Shown here: piece after piece, positions 40,799 to 48,536 of the stretch
How positions within the stretch are numbered: position 1 is the stretch's first letter
How the letters are laid out: every line of letters begins with the position of its first letter
Source: Rugosimonospora acidiphila
Lineage (GTDB): Bacteria; Actinomycetota; Actinomycetes; Mycobacteriales; Micromonosporaceae
NCBI RefSeq assembly: GCF_039543385.1
Contig: NZ_BAABJQ010000005.1
Span: 248,001 to 312,000 of the forward strand
DNA length: 64,000 nucleotides
Direction: 5' to 3'
Translations under genes and position numbers: made by a program
Notes under the pieces: model-generated
What the model was told of the DNA's origin: nothing
Seen by the model: the letters and a program-made list of their open reading frames with translations, nothing else
Database searches by the model: none

Positions 40799-41569
40799 GT
40801 GACCGAACGCGCCGACCTCGCCGTCATCGGCGGCTCAGGCCTGTACGCGTTGCTCGACGACGCCGAGGAGCACGAGGTCGACACGCCGTACGGCTCGCCC
40901 TCCGATGCCGTAGCGCTCGCCCGCGTGGCCGGGCGCCGGGTCGCCTTCCTGCCCAGGCACGGCAAGGACCATCGGTTCCCGCCGCACCGAATTCCATACC
41001 GCGCCAACGTGTGGGCGCTGCGCGAGTTGGGCGTCACGCAGATTCTCGCCCCGTGCGCCGTCGGCGGCCTGCGCCCCGAACTCGGGCCGGGCACCTTCGT
41101 CGTGCCCGATCAGCTGATCGACCGCACGAGCGGCCGGGCGCAGACCTTCTTCGACGACCGGGCGGTACACACCAACTTCGCCGACCCGTACTGCCCGGAC
41201 GGCCGGCGGACGGTGATCGACAGCGCGGGAGACCTGGACATCCTCGACAACGGCACGATGGTCGTCATCGAGGGCCCGCGCTTCTCCACGCGCGCCGAAT
41301 CCCGGTGGTTGCGGTCGATCGGCGGCACGGTCATCAACATGACCGGGCAGCCCGAGGCGATCCTCGCCCGGGAGTTGGGCCTGTGCTACACCGCGATCGC
41401 GCTGGTGACCGACCTCGACGCGGGCGTCGAGGGCGAGCGCGGGGTCACGCAGGAGGAGGTGCTCGCCGTGTTCACCGAGAACATCGGGCGGATGCGCGCC
41501 CTGCTGGTGCGCGCCCTCGCCGCCCTACCGCGGGAGCGAAACTGCGGCTGCCGCGCCAGCGCCGGCTGA
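40799..41569 (+). CDS. mtnP: S-methyl-5'-thioadenosine phosphorylase
   Basis: A 256-residue trimeric-type purine nucleoside phosphorylase: LAVIGGSGLYAL (phosphate loop), FLPRHGKDHRFPPHRIPYRANVWALRELGVTQILAPCAVGGLRPELGPG, VVIEGPRFSTRAESRW, and GTVINMTGQPEAILARELGLCYTAIALVTDLDAG. It cleaves methylthioadenosine to adenine and methylthioribose-1-phosphate in methionine salvage. The NMTGQPEA segment reads T-G-Q-P rather than the mammalian T-T-V-P, so related specificity (for example methylthioinosine) should be kept open. GTG start; single gene. Confidence 0.9.
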   Translation: MTERADLAVIGGSGLYALLDDAEEHEVDTPYGSPSDAVALARVAGRRVAFLPRHGKDHRFPPHRIPYRANVWALRELGVTQILAPCAVGGLRPELGPGTFVVPDQLIDRTSGRAQTFFDDRAVHTNFADPYCPDGRRTVIDSAGDLDILDNGTMVVIEGPRFSTRAESRWLRSIGGTVINMTGQPEAILARELGLCYTAIALVTDLDAGVEGERGVTQEEVLAVFTENIGRMRALLVRALAALPRERNCGCRASAG

Positions 41570-41573
41570 GCCG

Positions 41574-42614
41574 TCAGGCGCCGGGCAGCCGGACCAGGAA
41601 CCGGCAGCCGCCGGCCACATTGCTGACCGCCACCGCACCGCGGTGCGCCTCGACCAGACCGCGCACGATGGCCAGGCCGAGTCCGCCACCGGCACCGTCG
41701 TGGGCGACGTCCCGAGTGGCGTTGGACCTCGGGGTACGGGCGGCCTCGCCGCGGAACGCGACGTCGAACACGCGCGGCAGGTCCCCGTCGGGGATGCCGC
41801 CACAGGCGTCGGTGACCGCGAACCAGCCGCCGTCGCCGTCCTGCCCCCCGGTGACCGTGACGGTGCCGTCGGCCGGTGTGTACCGGATGGCATTGCGCAG
41901 CAGGTTGGCCACTATCCGGGATAGCTCCGGCTCGCTGGCCCGCACCACCGGCCAGCCGTCGCCCGGCGCTACCAGCCGGATCCCCCGCGCCGCCGCCAGC
42001 GGGACGGCGGAGGCCACCGCGTCGGAGACCACGTCGCCCAGCGACACCATCGCCAGCGACAGCCGCAGTACCCCGGCGTTGATGCGGGACAGTTCGAACA
42101 GGTCGTCCACGAGCCGGGCCATCTGATCGGTCTCCACCCGGATGCGGCGGTGGTATTCGCGTACCGTCTCCGGGTCGATCACCACCCCGTCCTCCAGCGC
42201 CTCGGCCATCGCCCGCATCCCGGCCAGCGGAGTACGCAGATCGTGCGACACCCACGCGATCAGGTCGCGGCGGTTCGCCTCGGCCTGCCGTTCCCTCGCC
42301 CGCGCCTCGTCCGCCCACATCGCGTCGGCGGCCAGCCGCCGGCCGAGCCACCAGCCCGTGATCAGGCTGACCGCGCCGGCCAGGGAAATGACGATCATCA
42401 GCACCCGCAGGTCGTGGTGCGAGATGAACATCGCCTGGGCCACGCCGATGACGCCGGCCAGCACCGCCAGCACCGCGACGGCCAGCAGCACGCAGATGTG
42501 CACCACTATCGACCGGCGCCGCAGCAGCCGCAGCACCAATGCGCCGGGCAGCGCGACCACCAGCGCGCCGACCAGCGCCGCCGCCAACATCACCAGCATT
42601 TCGCGGACGTGCAT
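41574..42614 (-). CDS. Sensor histidine kinase (HisKA/OmpR partner)
   Basis: A 346-residue kinase with three hydrophobic segments (about 8-30, 38-62, 70-90), only a very short extracellular loop, then the HisKA box DLIAWVSHDLRTPLAGMRAMAEAL (H124), N box NLLRNAIRYTPADG, and G boxes in DACGGIPDGDLPRVFDVAF and GGGLGLAIVRGLVEAHRG. The lack of a sizeable sensor domain suggests it reads a membrane-borne signal. Its ATG overlaps the regulator stop by one base (TGATG), showing translational coupling. Confidence 0.94.
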   Translation of the reverse strand: MHVREMLVMLAAALVGALVVALPGALVLRLLRRRSIVVHICVLLAVAVLAVLAGVIGVAQAMFISHHDLRVLMIVISLAGAVSLITGWWLGRRLAADAMWADEARARERQAEANRRDLIAWVSHDLRTPLAGMRAMAEALEDGVVIDPETVREYHRRIRVETDQMARLVDDLFELSRINAGVLRLSLAMVSLGDVVSDAVASAVPLAAARGIRLVAPGDGWPVVRASEPELSRIVANLLRNAIRYTPADGTVTVTGGQDGDGGWFAVTDACGGIPDGDLPRVFDVAFRGEAARTPRSNATRDVAHDGAGGGLGLAIVRGLVEAHRGAVAVSNVAGGCRFLVRLPGA

Positions 42615-43312
42615 CAGGCCCGTCCGCCGATGCGCTCATAGCGGTACCCGACGCCCCACACCGTGAGGATCCGCTCCGGCTCGGCCGGGTCGCGCTCGAT
42701 CTTCTCCCGCAGGCGTCGCACGTGAACGGTGACCGTCGACTGGTCGCCGAACGTCCACCCCCACACCGCGTCGAGCAGCTCGCTGCGCTTGAACGCCCGG
42801 CCCGGGTGCCGCATCAGGAACACCAGCAGATCGAACTCGCGCACCGTCAGCGCCAGCTCCGCGCCGGCCAGGGTGGCCACCCGGCGGTCCGCGTCCACCC
42901 GCAGGCCGCCGTCGACCAACGTCTCCTGGTCCGGTACCGGTCGGGCCAGCGAGCGGCGCAGCACCGACTGCACGCGCAGCACCAGTTCGCGCGGAGAGAA
43001 CGGCTTGGTGACGTAGTCGTCCGCGCCCAGTTGCAGCCCCAGTACCCGATCCGACTCCTCGCCGAGAGCGGTGAGCATCACAATCGGCACCTCGTCGGCC
43101 CGACTGCGCAGCCGCCGGCACACCTCCAGCCCGTCGATGCCGGGCAGCATCAGGTCCAGCACCACCAGGTCCGGCTGCCGGCGACCGAACTCGGTCAGCG
43201 CGGCCGGCCCGTCCCCGGCCAGCGTCACGTCATACCCGGCCCGTTCCAGGTAGCGGCGCACGACATCGCTGACCGTGGGGTCGTCATCGACGACGAGAAT
43301 GGCCTGACCCAT
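42614..43312 (-). CDS. OmpR/PhoB-family response regulator
   Basis: A 232-residue regulator: receiver with DDD at 9-11, phosphoacceptor D53 (VVLDLMLPG), TALGE and K near 103 (YVTKPFSPREL), and a C-terminal winged helix (ALTVREFDLLVFLMRHPGRAFKRSELLDAVWGWTF...TVTVHVRRLREKIE). It precedes and is coupled to the sensor kinase. The ATG at 43312 is chosen from the family start MGQAILVVDDD; no clear ribosome site, so the message may be leaderless. Targets unknown. Confidence 0.94.
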   Translation of the reverse strand: MGQAILVVDDDPTVSDVVRRYLERAGYDVTLAGDGPAALTEFGRRQPDLVVLDLMLPGIDGLEVCRRLRSRADEVPIVMLTALGEESDRVLGLQLGADDYVTKPFSPRELVLRVQSVLRRSLARPVPDQETLVDGGLRVDADRRVATLAGAELALTVREFDLLVFLMRHPGRAFKRSELLDAVWGWTFGDQSTVTVHVRRLREKIERDPAEPERILTVWGVGYRYERIGGRA

Positions 43313-43368
43313 GTCGGCAACTGTAGGCACGCGAGCCGGGAAATCGACGAGCCGTCAGCGGTCCGTAA

Positions 43369-43818
43369 TCAGGTCTCGCCGCCAATGTCCGTCTGGTACG
43401 CCTCGTAGACCAGGTCGGCGCCGCGCTGGCGGTGCCGGGACAGCTCCCGCAGGACATCCCCCGCCCGGATGCGCAGATCGTCCGGATCGGTCCCCGGCAC
43501 CCGCTGCCGTACGGCGTCGATCGCCCGCGTCAGCGGCGCGTGCTCGCGGGTCAGCACGTACACCCCGCGGGCCAGCCGCGGCGCCGGATCGAGCAGCTGC
43601 GCGTACAGGCCGTCGGTGCCCTCGGTGGTCGACACGTGGTCGGCGAACGCCGAACCCAGCTCGGTCAGGCCGTCGGCCACCAGGTGCCGCCAGTCCCGCT
43701 CGGCGACGGGCCTGGACAACGCGTGTTCGAGGCGCTCGATGCCGGCCAGCAGCCGGACACGTTGCTGATCCGCGAGGTCGAACGGACTGGTCGTGGCTGC
43801 GGAGTATGACGAACCCAC
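43369..43818 (-). CDS. Hemerythrin-like helical protein
   Basis: A 149-residue all-helical protein with His/Glu pairs spaced as in hemerythrin-like (HHE) proteins: ERDWRHLV, FADHVSTTEGTDGLYAQLLDPAPRLARGVYVLTREHAPL, and ELSRHRQRGADLVYEAYQTDIGGE. Not every canonical iron ligand is certain. Such proteins bind O2, NO or sense iron or redox state. GTG 43818 follows gggaggcgcgcc. It lies upstream of the two-component operon reading the same way, 56 bases from it, and could be co-transcribed. Confidence 0.65.
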   Translation of the reverse strand: MGSSYSAATTSPFDLADQQRVRLLAGIERLEHALSRPVAERDWRHLVADGLTELGSAFADHVSTTEGTDGLYAQLLDPAPRLARGVYVLTREHAPLTRAIDAVRQRVPGTDPDDLRIRAGDVLRELSRHRQRGADLVYEAYQTDIGGET

Positions 43819-43958
43819 GGCGCGCCTCCCGCCGGTCCTAGCTGCGATGGATTCTCGGGCCCCCACCCTTGACCAGAATGGTGCGAGCGGTGCGCGCCGC
43901 TGTCCAGAGCTGCGGGGAGATTAGGCACCAGGTCGGCACGTCACCGGCCCCATCGGCC

Positions 43959-45326
43959 TCAGGCGTCACCCTCGTCGCAGGGGATGTCATTGAGCGAGAA
44001 TTGCCGGGGCTGCTCGTTCTTTCCCTTGTACGTGCCGACGAAGCCGATACCGACCGATTTACCCGGGTGCACCGAGCCGTTGATTAATATGTCGCGCACA
44101 GTCACCCGGCTGCCGTTCTGCTTCCACACCCCGCCCCATCCGACACCGAGCTTCTGATCGCCGGGGAAATCGAAGGCGAGAGTCCAGCTGGAAATGTCGG
44201 CGGTACCGCTATTGGTCAGGGTCAGCCGGGCCTGGAATCCGATGCCGTAGTCCTTGACCTGATAGTCGATCCGGCACCCGAGCGTCTGCGCCGCGGACGA
44301 CGGGCTGGGCTTCGCCCGCGTGGTCGCCGGCGCGGCCGGGGCCGACCGGACCGGGGTCGACGCCGCCGCCTGGGTGCCGTGGTCCCGCCGGTTGACCAGC
44401 GAGGCGCCGGCCAGGCAGGCCAGCACGACCAGCACCAGCGCGGAGGCCACCACCGGCCAGCGCCGGGGGCGGCCCCGCCGCAGCGGCTCCGGAGGGGGCG
44501 GCGGCATGATCCGGGTGCCGTGGGCGACCCGAGTAGGCGGCGCCGCCCCGTATCGCGGCACGGCCCGCAGCGCGTGCGGCGGTGCCGGCGCCCGCCCGGT
44601 CGTCGAGCGGGCCTCCAGCGGGATCGCGGCGAGCCGGTCGGCCACCGAGGAGCTGGTCGGCCGGCGCCGGGGATCCCGCTCCGAGCACTCGTCGATCAGC
44701 GTGCGCAGTTGCGCCGGCACCGTGGCGGCCGGATCCAGTGCCCGGTACAGCAGCTGACCCAGCGCGTACACGTCGCTGGCCGGCGCCGCGGGCGCACCGG
44801 CGCGCTGCTCGGGCGCGAGATAGCCGGGCGTACCCAGTACCGTCGGTCCCCCGCGCTCCCCCACCACCGCCGAGATCCCGAAGTCGACCACCTTGACCCC
44901 GGACGGGCTGAGCATCACGTTTGCCGGCTTGACGTCCTGGTGCACCAGTCCGCGGGCGTGCGCGGTGGCCAGTGCGCCGGCGACCTCCGCCCCGATCGTC
45001 ACGACCGTCTCCCAGGGCAGCGGGCCGTCGGCGAGCCGATCGGCCAGGGATGGCCCGTTGACCAGCTCCATGACAACAAACGGTGTGCCGTCCTCCGCCT
45101 CACCGTAGTCGTACACATTGGTGATGTGCGGGTCGGAGAGCCGCGCCGCGGCCTGCGCCTCGCGGCGGATCCGGGACCGGAACTCCGCGTCGGTGGCGAA
45201 CTCGGCCGCCAACACCTTCACCGCCACCTGCCGCCCGAGCACGTTGTCGTGCCCGCGCCAGACAACCGACATGCCGCCCGAGCCGAGCGGCTCAAGCAAC
45301 CGGTACCTTCCAGCGAGCGTGTCCAC
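43959..45326 (-). CDS. Membrane Ser/Thr protein kinase with extracellular CBM2 domain
   Basis: A 455-residue receptor-like kinase. Residues 1-235 are a Hanks-type kinase: GSGGMSVVW glycine loop, VAVK (K37), catalytic loop HQD (129-131; usual HRD, so a non-RD variant), DFG (148-150) and APEQ. A Pro/Arg-rich juxtamembrane stretch, one membrane helix (about 291-311) and a Pro/Ser/Thr linker lead to an extracellular carbohydrate-binding module of family 2 type (350-450) with CRIDYQVKDYGIGFQARLTLTNSGTADISSWTLAFDFPG and paired cysteines. It may sense a polysaccharide, perhaps cellulose or chitin, or wall glycan. Divergent from a second kinase 82 bases away. ATG 45368 is an alternative start. Confidence 0.9.
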   Translation of the reverse strand: MDTLAGRYRLLEPLGSGGMSVVWRGHDNVLGRQVAVKVLAAEFATDAEFRSRIRREAQAAARLSDPHITNVYDYGEAEDGTPFVVMELVNGPSLADRLADGPLPWETVVTIGAEVAGALATAHARGLVHQDVKPANVMLSPSGVKVVDFGISAVVGERGGPTVLGTPGYLAPEQRAGAPAAPASDVYALGQLLYRALDPAATVPAQLRTLIDECSERDPRRRPTSSSVADRLAAIPLEARSTTGRAPAPPHALRAVPRYGAAPPTRVAHGTRIMPPPPPEPLRRGRPRRWPVVASALVLVVLACLAGASLVNRRDHGTQAAASTPVRSAPAAPATTRAKPSPSSAAQTLGCRIDYQVKDYGIGFQARLTLTNSGTADISSWTLAFDFPGDQKLGVGWGGVWKQNGSRVTVRDILINGSVHPGKSVGIGFVGTYKGKNEQPRQFSLNDIPCDEGDA

Positions 45327-45408
45327 AATGACGCCAGTGTGCAACGCCCGCGCCAACCACGCACTCATCGCCACGTGTAATCGCGAACTTGGCGGGCAAT
45401 TCGACCAG

Positions 45409-46245
45409 ATGATGACCCTGGTGGGGGGACGGTACCGGCTGATCGAACAGATCGGCACGGGAGGCGCGTCCGCGGTGTGGCGGGCCACCGACGAGCTTCT
45501 CGACCGTCCGGTCGCGGTCAAGCTGCTCGGCCCCAACCGGCAGGGATCCGAGGTGTACCGGGAGGCCCGGGCCGCCGCCAGGCTGTGCAACCCACACGTG
45601 AGCACGGTGTACGACGTCGGCCAGACTGCCACCGGTACGGCGTTTCTGGTCATGGAACTCATCGACGGTCCGGCCCTGTCACAGCGGCTCAAGCTGGGCG
45701 TACTGCCCTGGCGGGCGGCGGTCGAGGTGTGCGCCCAGGTGGCCGACGGGCTGGCCGCGGTACACGCCTCCGGCCTGGTGCACCGCGACGTCAAACCGGG
45801 CAACGTGATGCTGGCGCCGACCGGCGCGAAGCTGGTCGACTTCGGCATCTCGGAGGAGATCGGCGAGACGGCGGACGAGGCCCCGGACGGATGTGTCGTG
45901 GGTACTCCCGCCTACGTGGCACCGGAGCGGCTGTCCGGGCTGCCGGCTCACCCGGCGGCGGACGTGTACTCGCTGGGCCTGCTGTTGTACCGGGCGCTGA
46001 CCGGCTGGCTGCCCTGGAACGTGGACTCCCGCACCGCGGTCCTGCGCGCCCACCTGATGGCGGAGCCGGCGCCGCTGCCCCCGATCGACGGGCTGCCGGA
46101 GGCCGCCGTTGACCTGTGCGAACGCTGCCTGGCGAAGAAGCCGGAGCTGCGCCCGACGGCAAAGGAGTTGGCCGACGGCTGGACGGCCTCGATGCCGGCC
46201 CCGATGGCCACCCTGGTCCCCCCGATGTCCTCGGGTACCTGGTAG
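45409..46245 (+). CDS. Soluble Ser/Thr protein kinase
   Basis: A 278-residue Hanks-type kinase with no membrane segment: GGRYRLIEQIGTGGASAVW, VAVK (K38), HRDVKPGNV, LVDFGISEEIG, GTPAYVAPERLSG. It is just the catalytic domain plus about 15 residues, so it depends on partners for localisation. It shares the start motif and much sequence with the divergent CBM2 kinase, suggesting a duplication in which one copy lost or never had the sensor. Two adjacent ATG codons (45409 and 45412) are possible starts. Confidence 0.92.
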   Translation: MMTLVGGRYRLIEQIGTGGASAVWRATDELLDRPVAVKLLGPNRQGSEVYREARAAARLCNPHVSTVYDVGQTATGTAFLVMELIDGPALSQRLKLGVLPWRAAVEVCAQVADGLAAVHASGLVHRDVKPGNVMLAPTGAKLVDFGISEEIGETADEAPDGCVVGTPAYVAPERLSGLPAHPAADVYSLGLLLYRALTGWLPWNVDSRTAVLRAHLMAEPAPLPPIDGLPEAAVDLCERCLAKKPELRPTAKELADGWTASMPAPMATLVPPMSSGTW

Positions 46246-46266
46246 CCGGGCCAACGGCTGGCGGAA

Positions 46267-46298
46267 CTCGCTAGTTAGCGCGGACCTCGCTAGTTAGC
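46267..46298. repeat. Direct repeat of a short palindrome after the kinase gene
   Basis: The sequence ctcgctagttagc occurs at 46267-46279 and 46286-46298 (period 19). Each copy contains the palindrome gcta-gt-tagc. They lie between the kinase stop and a strong hairpin; function unknown. Confidence 0.75.
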
Positions 46299-46299
46299 A

Positions 46300-46335
46300 A
46301 GCGGCGGCGCCACCCTTCCGGGTGGCGCCGCCGCT
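46300..46335. terminator. 16-base hairpin between kinase and tmRNA genes
   Basis: Perfect arms 46300-46315 and 46320-46335 with a ttcc loop lie between the convergent kinase (stop 46245) and tmRNA (3' end 46351), and probably terminate both. Confidence 0.85.
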
Positions 46336-46350
46336 GTCTGGCTCTCCAGG

Positions 46351-46725
46351 TGGAGGTGCCGGGAATCGAACCCGGGTCCTCCGTTGCGTCGCCAGGGCTT
46401 CTCCGAGCGCAGCTCGCTGTGCCTCTACTCGGCCCCTCCGATCACGCGAGCGAGTCGGTGTGACGGGCCCAGTCGCTGATTAATCTCACCGCACAGACCC
46501 CGCGACCGGGTCTGATTGGCCAGCCTTCTAACTGATGCCGGTGAACTAGGCCGAAGGCCCTCCTAGACCGACAGCGACGTCACTCGCCTCAGGCGGCGAG
46601 GGCGTACGCAGCGCGACTGTTAGTCTTGGCGCTTATTGGTTTCCGACGACGATTTTCGAGACGACGTCGGCTTCCTCGGCTCGCTTCCCCTGCCTCTACA
46701 AACGCAGTCGAAACCTGTCACCCCC
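46351..46725 (-). ncRNA. ssrA: tmRNA (ssrA)
   Basis: The reverse strand reads gggggtgacaggtttcgact at its 5' end (46725 leftwards) and ends with a T arm (ggacccgggttcgattccc) and cacctcca at 46351. The 5' ggggggtg-type end pairs with cacctcc to form a tRNA-like acceptor stem; the CCA is not encoded. The internal tag frame, 46630 to 46589, encodes AKTNSRAAYALAA and a TGA stop, ending in the ALAA degradation signal. It frees stalled ribosomes together with SmpB, encoded about 1 kb away. Confidence 0.95.
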
Positions 46726-46852
46726 TGGTCTGAGTCCGCGCCCTTCGGTGCGAACACCTAAGCCTAACGCCTGCGGCCCGAAGATTCATTCCGGATTCAC
46801 CCCCGCCGCGCCGGGCCAACCTGAAACCGGATAACCGGCTACAAACAGGGCA

Positions 46853-47713
46853 TCAGCACGCCGCACCGTTGATCGTGCAGCTCGACGGCGTGAGCGAGCC
46901 GATCACCCGGAACTGGAAGCTCACCGAGCCACCCGCCGCCAGCGTCGCGTTGGAGGAGGTGTTGGTGAACGTCACCCGGTTGCTCGTGCCGGTCGCGTGC
47001 ACATCGGTGTCCTGGGACGTGATCTGGCCGCGCCCCGCGAACACGACGACCAGACTCCATCCCTTGACCGCGGCCGTGCCCTGGTTCGTGATCGTGTACT
47101 TGCCCGAGTAGGTCTGCCAGCCGCCGCCGGTCCTGCGGAACTGGGCGGTCAGGTGTGCGGTCGGGGCCGGAGGCGATGGAGGCGGCGGCGAGGTCGTGGC
47201 CGGGCGCTGCGGCGTGTGGAGGGGCGGTGGGGCCGGCGCGTTGACGGTGGTCGGCGTGCGCGTCGGGCTCGGCTTCCGGATCGGCGTGGGGCTCGCGCCG
47301 GTACGGGGCGAGCCGGTCGCCGACGCCGAGACCACCGGGCTCGCCGTCGGCGACGAGCCCTCGGGCACGACAGCGTCATTGAGCATGCCGTCGGTGGGCG
47401 CGGACAGGCTGGGCGGACTGACCTGCAGGGTCGTGATCTGCGGGTCGGTGCCCCGATTCACGGCCCAGACCAGCCCGCTGAGCACGATGGTCGCGACGAT
47501 CGCGGCCATCACCGCGATCCGGACGGGCGCGTTGGAGCGCTGGCGCCGCTGCTCCGGCACCGCCGCCAGCACGACGGTCTGTCCTGGCTCCCGTGCCGGC
47601 GACTCGACGATGTACGCGGGTACCGGCGTCAGGAGTTGCGTCTGGTCCGCCTCCGGCTCGGCAGGCCAGCCCATGTGCGGCACACCCATATTCGGCGCGT
47701 TGTGCTTACCCAC
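46853..47713 (-). CDS. Membrane-anchored CBM2 protein
   Basis: A 286-residue protein: cytoplasmic N-terminus of about 64 residues, one membrane helix (about 65-85), a long Pro/Thr/Ser linker (about 95-180), and a C-terminal carbohydrate-binding module of family 2 type with TAQFRRTGGGWQTYSGKYTITNQGTAAVKGWSLVVVFAG...SVSFQFRVIG and two cysteines near the end. It has no enzyme domain. The architecture parallels the sensor half of the kinase at 43959-45326, so the two may recognise the same glycan. Monocistronic, upstream of tmRNA. Confidence 0.87.
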   Translation of the reverse strand: MGKHNAPNMGVPHMGWPAEPEADQTQLLTPVPAYIVESPAREPGQTVVLAAVPEQRRQRSNAPVRIAVMAAIVATIVLSGLVWAVNRGTDPQITTLQVSPPSLSAPTDGMLNDAVVPEGSSPTASPVVSASATGSPRTGASPTPIRKPSPTRTPTTVNAPAPPPLHTPQRPATTSPPPPSPPAPTAHLTAQFRRTGGGWQTYSGKYTITNQGTAAVKGWSLVVVFAGRGQITSQDTDVHATGTSNRVTFTNTSSNATLAAGGSVSFQFRVIGSLTPSSCTINGAAC

Positions 47714-47763
47714 GGGTCGGTTCCCTCCCTGGCGCCAATTCGCCAGCGGGAAGGGTATCCGAT

Positions 47764-48240
47764 CTACTGCATACCCTTGCTGCGCCGTCCCATTGCCCGG
47801 CTGATCTCCCGGTCGGCGTCCCGCTTGGCCAGGTCCTGCCGCTTGTCGTAAGACTTCTTACCGCGGGCCAGGCCCAACTCGACTTTGGCCCAGCCGTCAG
47901 AAAAGTAGAGGGACAACGGCACCAGGGTCAACCCGCTCTCCTGGAGCTTGCCCATCAGCCGGACAATCTCGAGCCGCTTGAGCAGCAGCTTGCGGGTGCG
48001 TCGCGGCTCGTGGTTGGTCCAGGAACCCTGCGTGTACTCCGGGATGTGCATCCCGTAAAGGAATATCTCGCCGTCCTTCTCCTGGGCGAACGCGTCCACC
48101 AAAGAGGCCCGCCCGGCACGCAGCGACTTGACCTCGGTGCCGGTCAGGGACAGACCCGCCTCGTAGGTGTCAAGGATGGCGTAGTCGTGGCGAGCCCTCC
48201 GGTTGGAAGCCACCACCTTGCGGCCCTTCTCTCTCGGCAC
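47764..48240 (-). CDS. smpB: SsrA-binding protein SmpB
   Basis: A 158-residue SmpB: PREKGRKVVASNRRARHDYAILDTYEAGLSLTGTEVKSLRAGRASLVDAFAQ, HIPEYTQGSWTNHEPRRTRKLLLKR, and a basic C-terminal tail GKKSYDKRQDLAKRDADREISRAMGRRSKG that reads the empty mRNA channel. It delivers alanyl-tmRNA to stalled ribosomes. GTG 48240 gives the family N-terminus; GTG 48249, nearer the gggaggtg site, would add three residues. Confidence 0.96.
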   Translation of the reverse strand: MPREKGRKVVASNRRARHDYAILDTYEAGLSLTGTEVKSLRAGRASLVDAFAQEKDGEIFLYGMHIPEYTQGSWTNHEPRRTRKLLLKRLEIVRLMGKLQESGLTLVPLSLYFSDGWAKVELGLARGKKSYDKRQDLAKRDADREISRAMGRRSKGMQ

Positions 48241-48298
48241 GCGACTCACCTCCCTTGTTCCGTCAGCCTGGCGCGACCTCCCAGTCGGGTCGCGACCT

Positions 48299-48334
48299 CA
48301 CATACCGGTGCGACCGCACATATCGGCGCGACCG
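48299..48334. repeat. 18-base tandem repeat upstream of smpB
   Basis: Two copies of cacatannggngcgaccg (48299-48316 and 48317-48334) differ at two positions. They lie in the region between the divergent smpB and 48537 genes; role unknown, possibly regulatory. Confidence 0.6.
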
Positions 48335-48536
48335 GCAATGCTACCGGATCTGATCGTCTAGCCGTCCAACAAGTTATCGGGGCAGCGTATGCCCGTCTGG
48401 CCCCGATCGGTCGCGGAATGGCCGCTCGCGGCCTGGTACGTGCCTCGGTGCCCGTCACCTACCCGGCTCGGCCGGGGAACGGTAACGTACGCCGCGCCGG
48501 GCGGTGCTAGCGCGCGGTAAGGGCGAGGGAGGCCAG

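Noticed and set aside
46726..46852. Promoter of tmRNA
   Set aside because: A -10-like taggct can be seen, but no -35 at a usable distance; I do not claim it.
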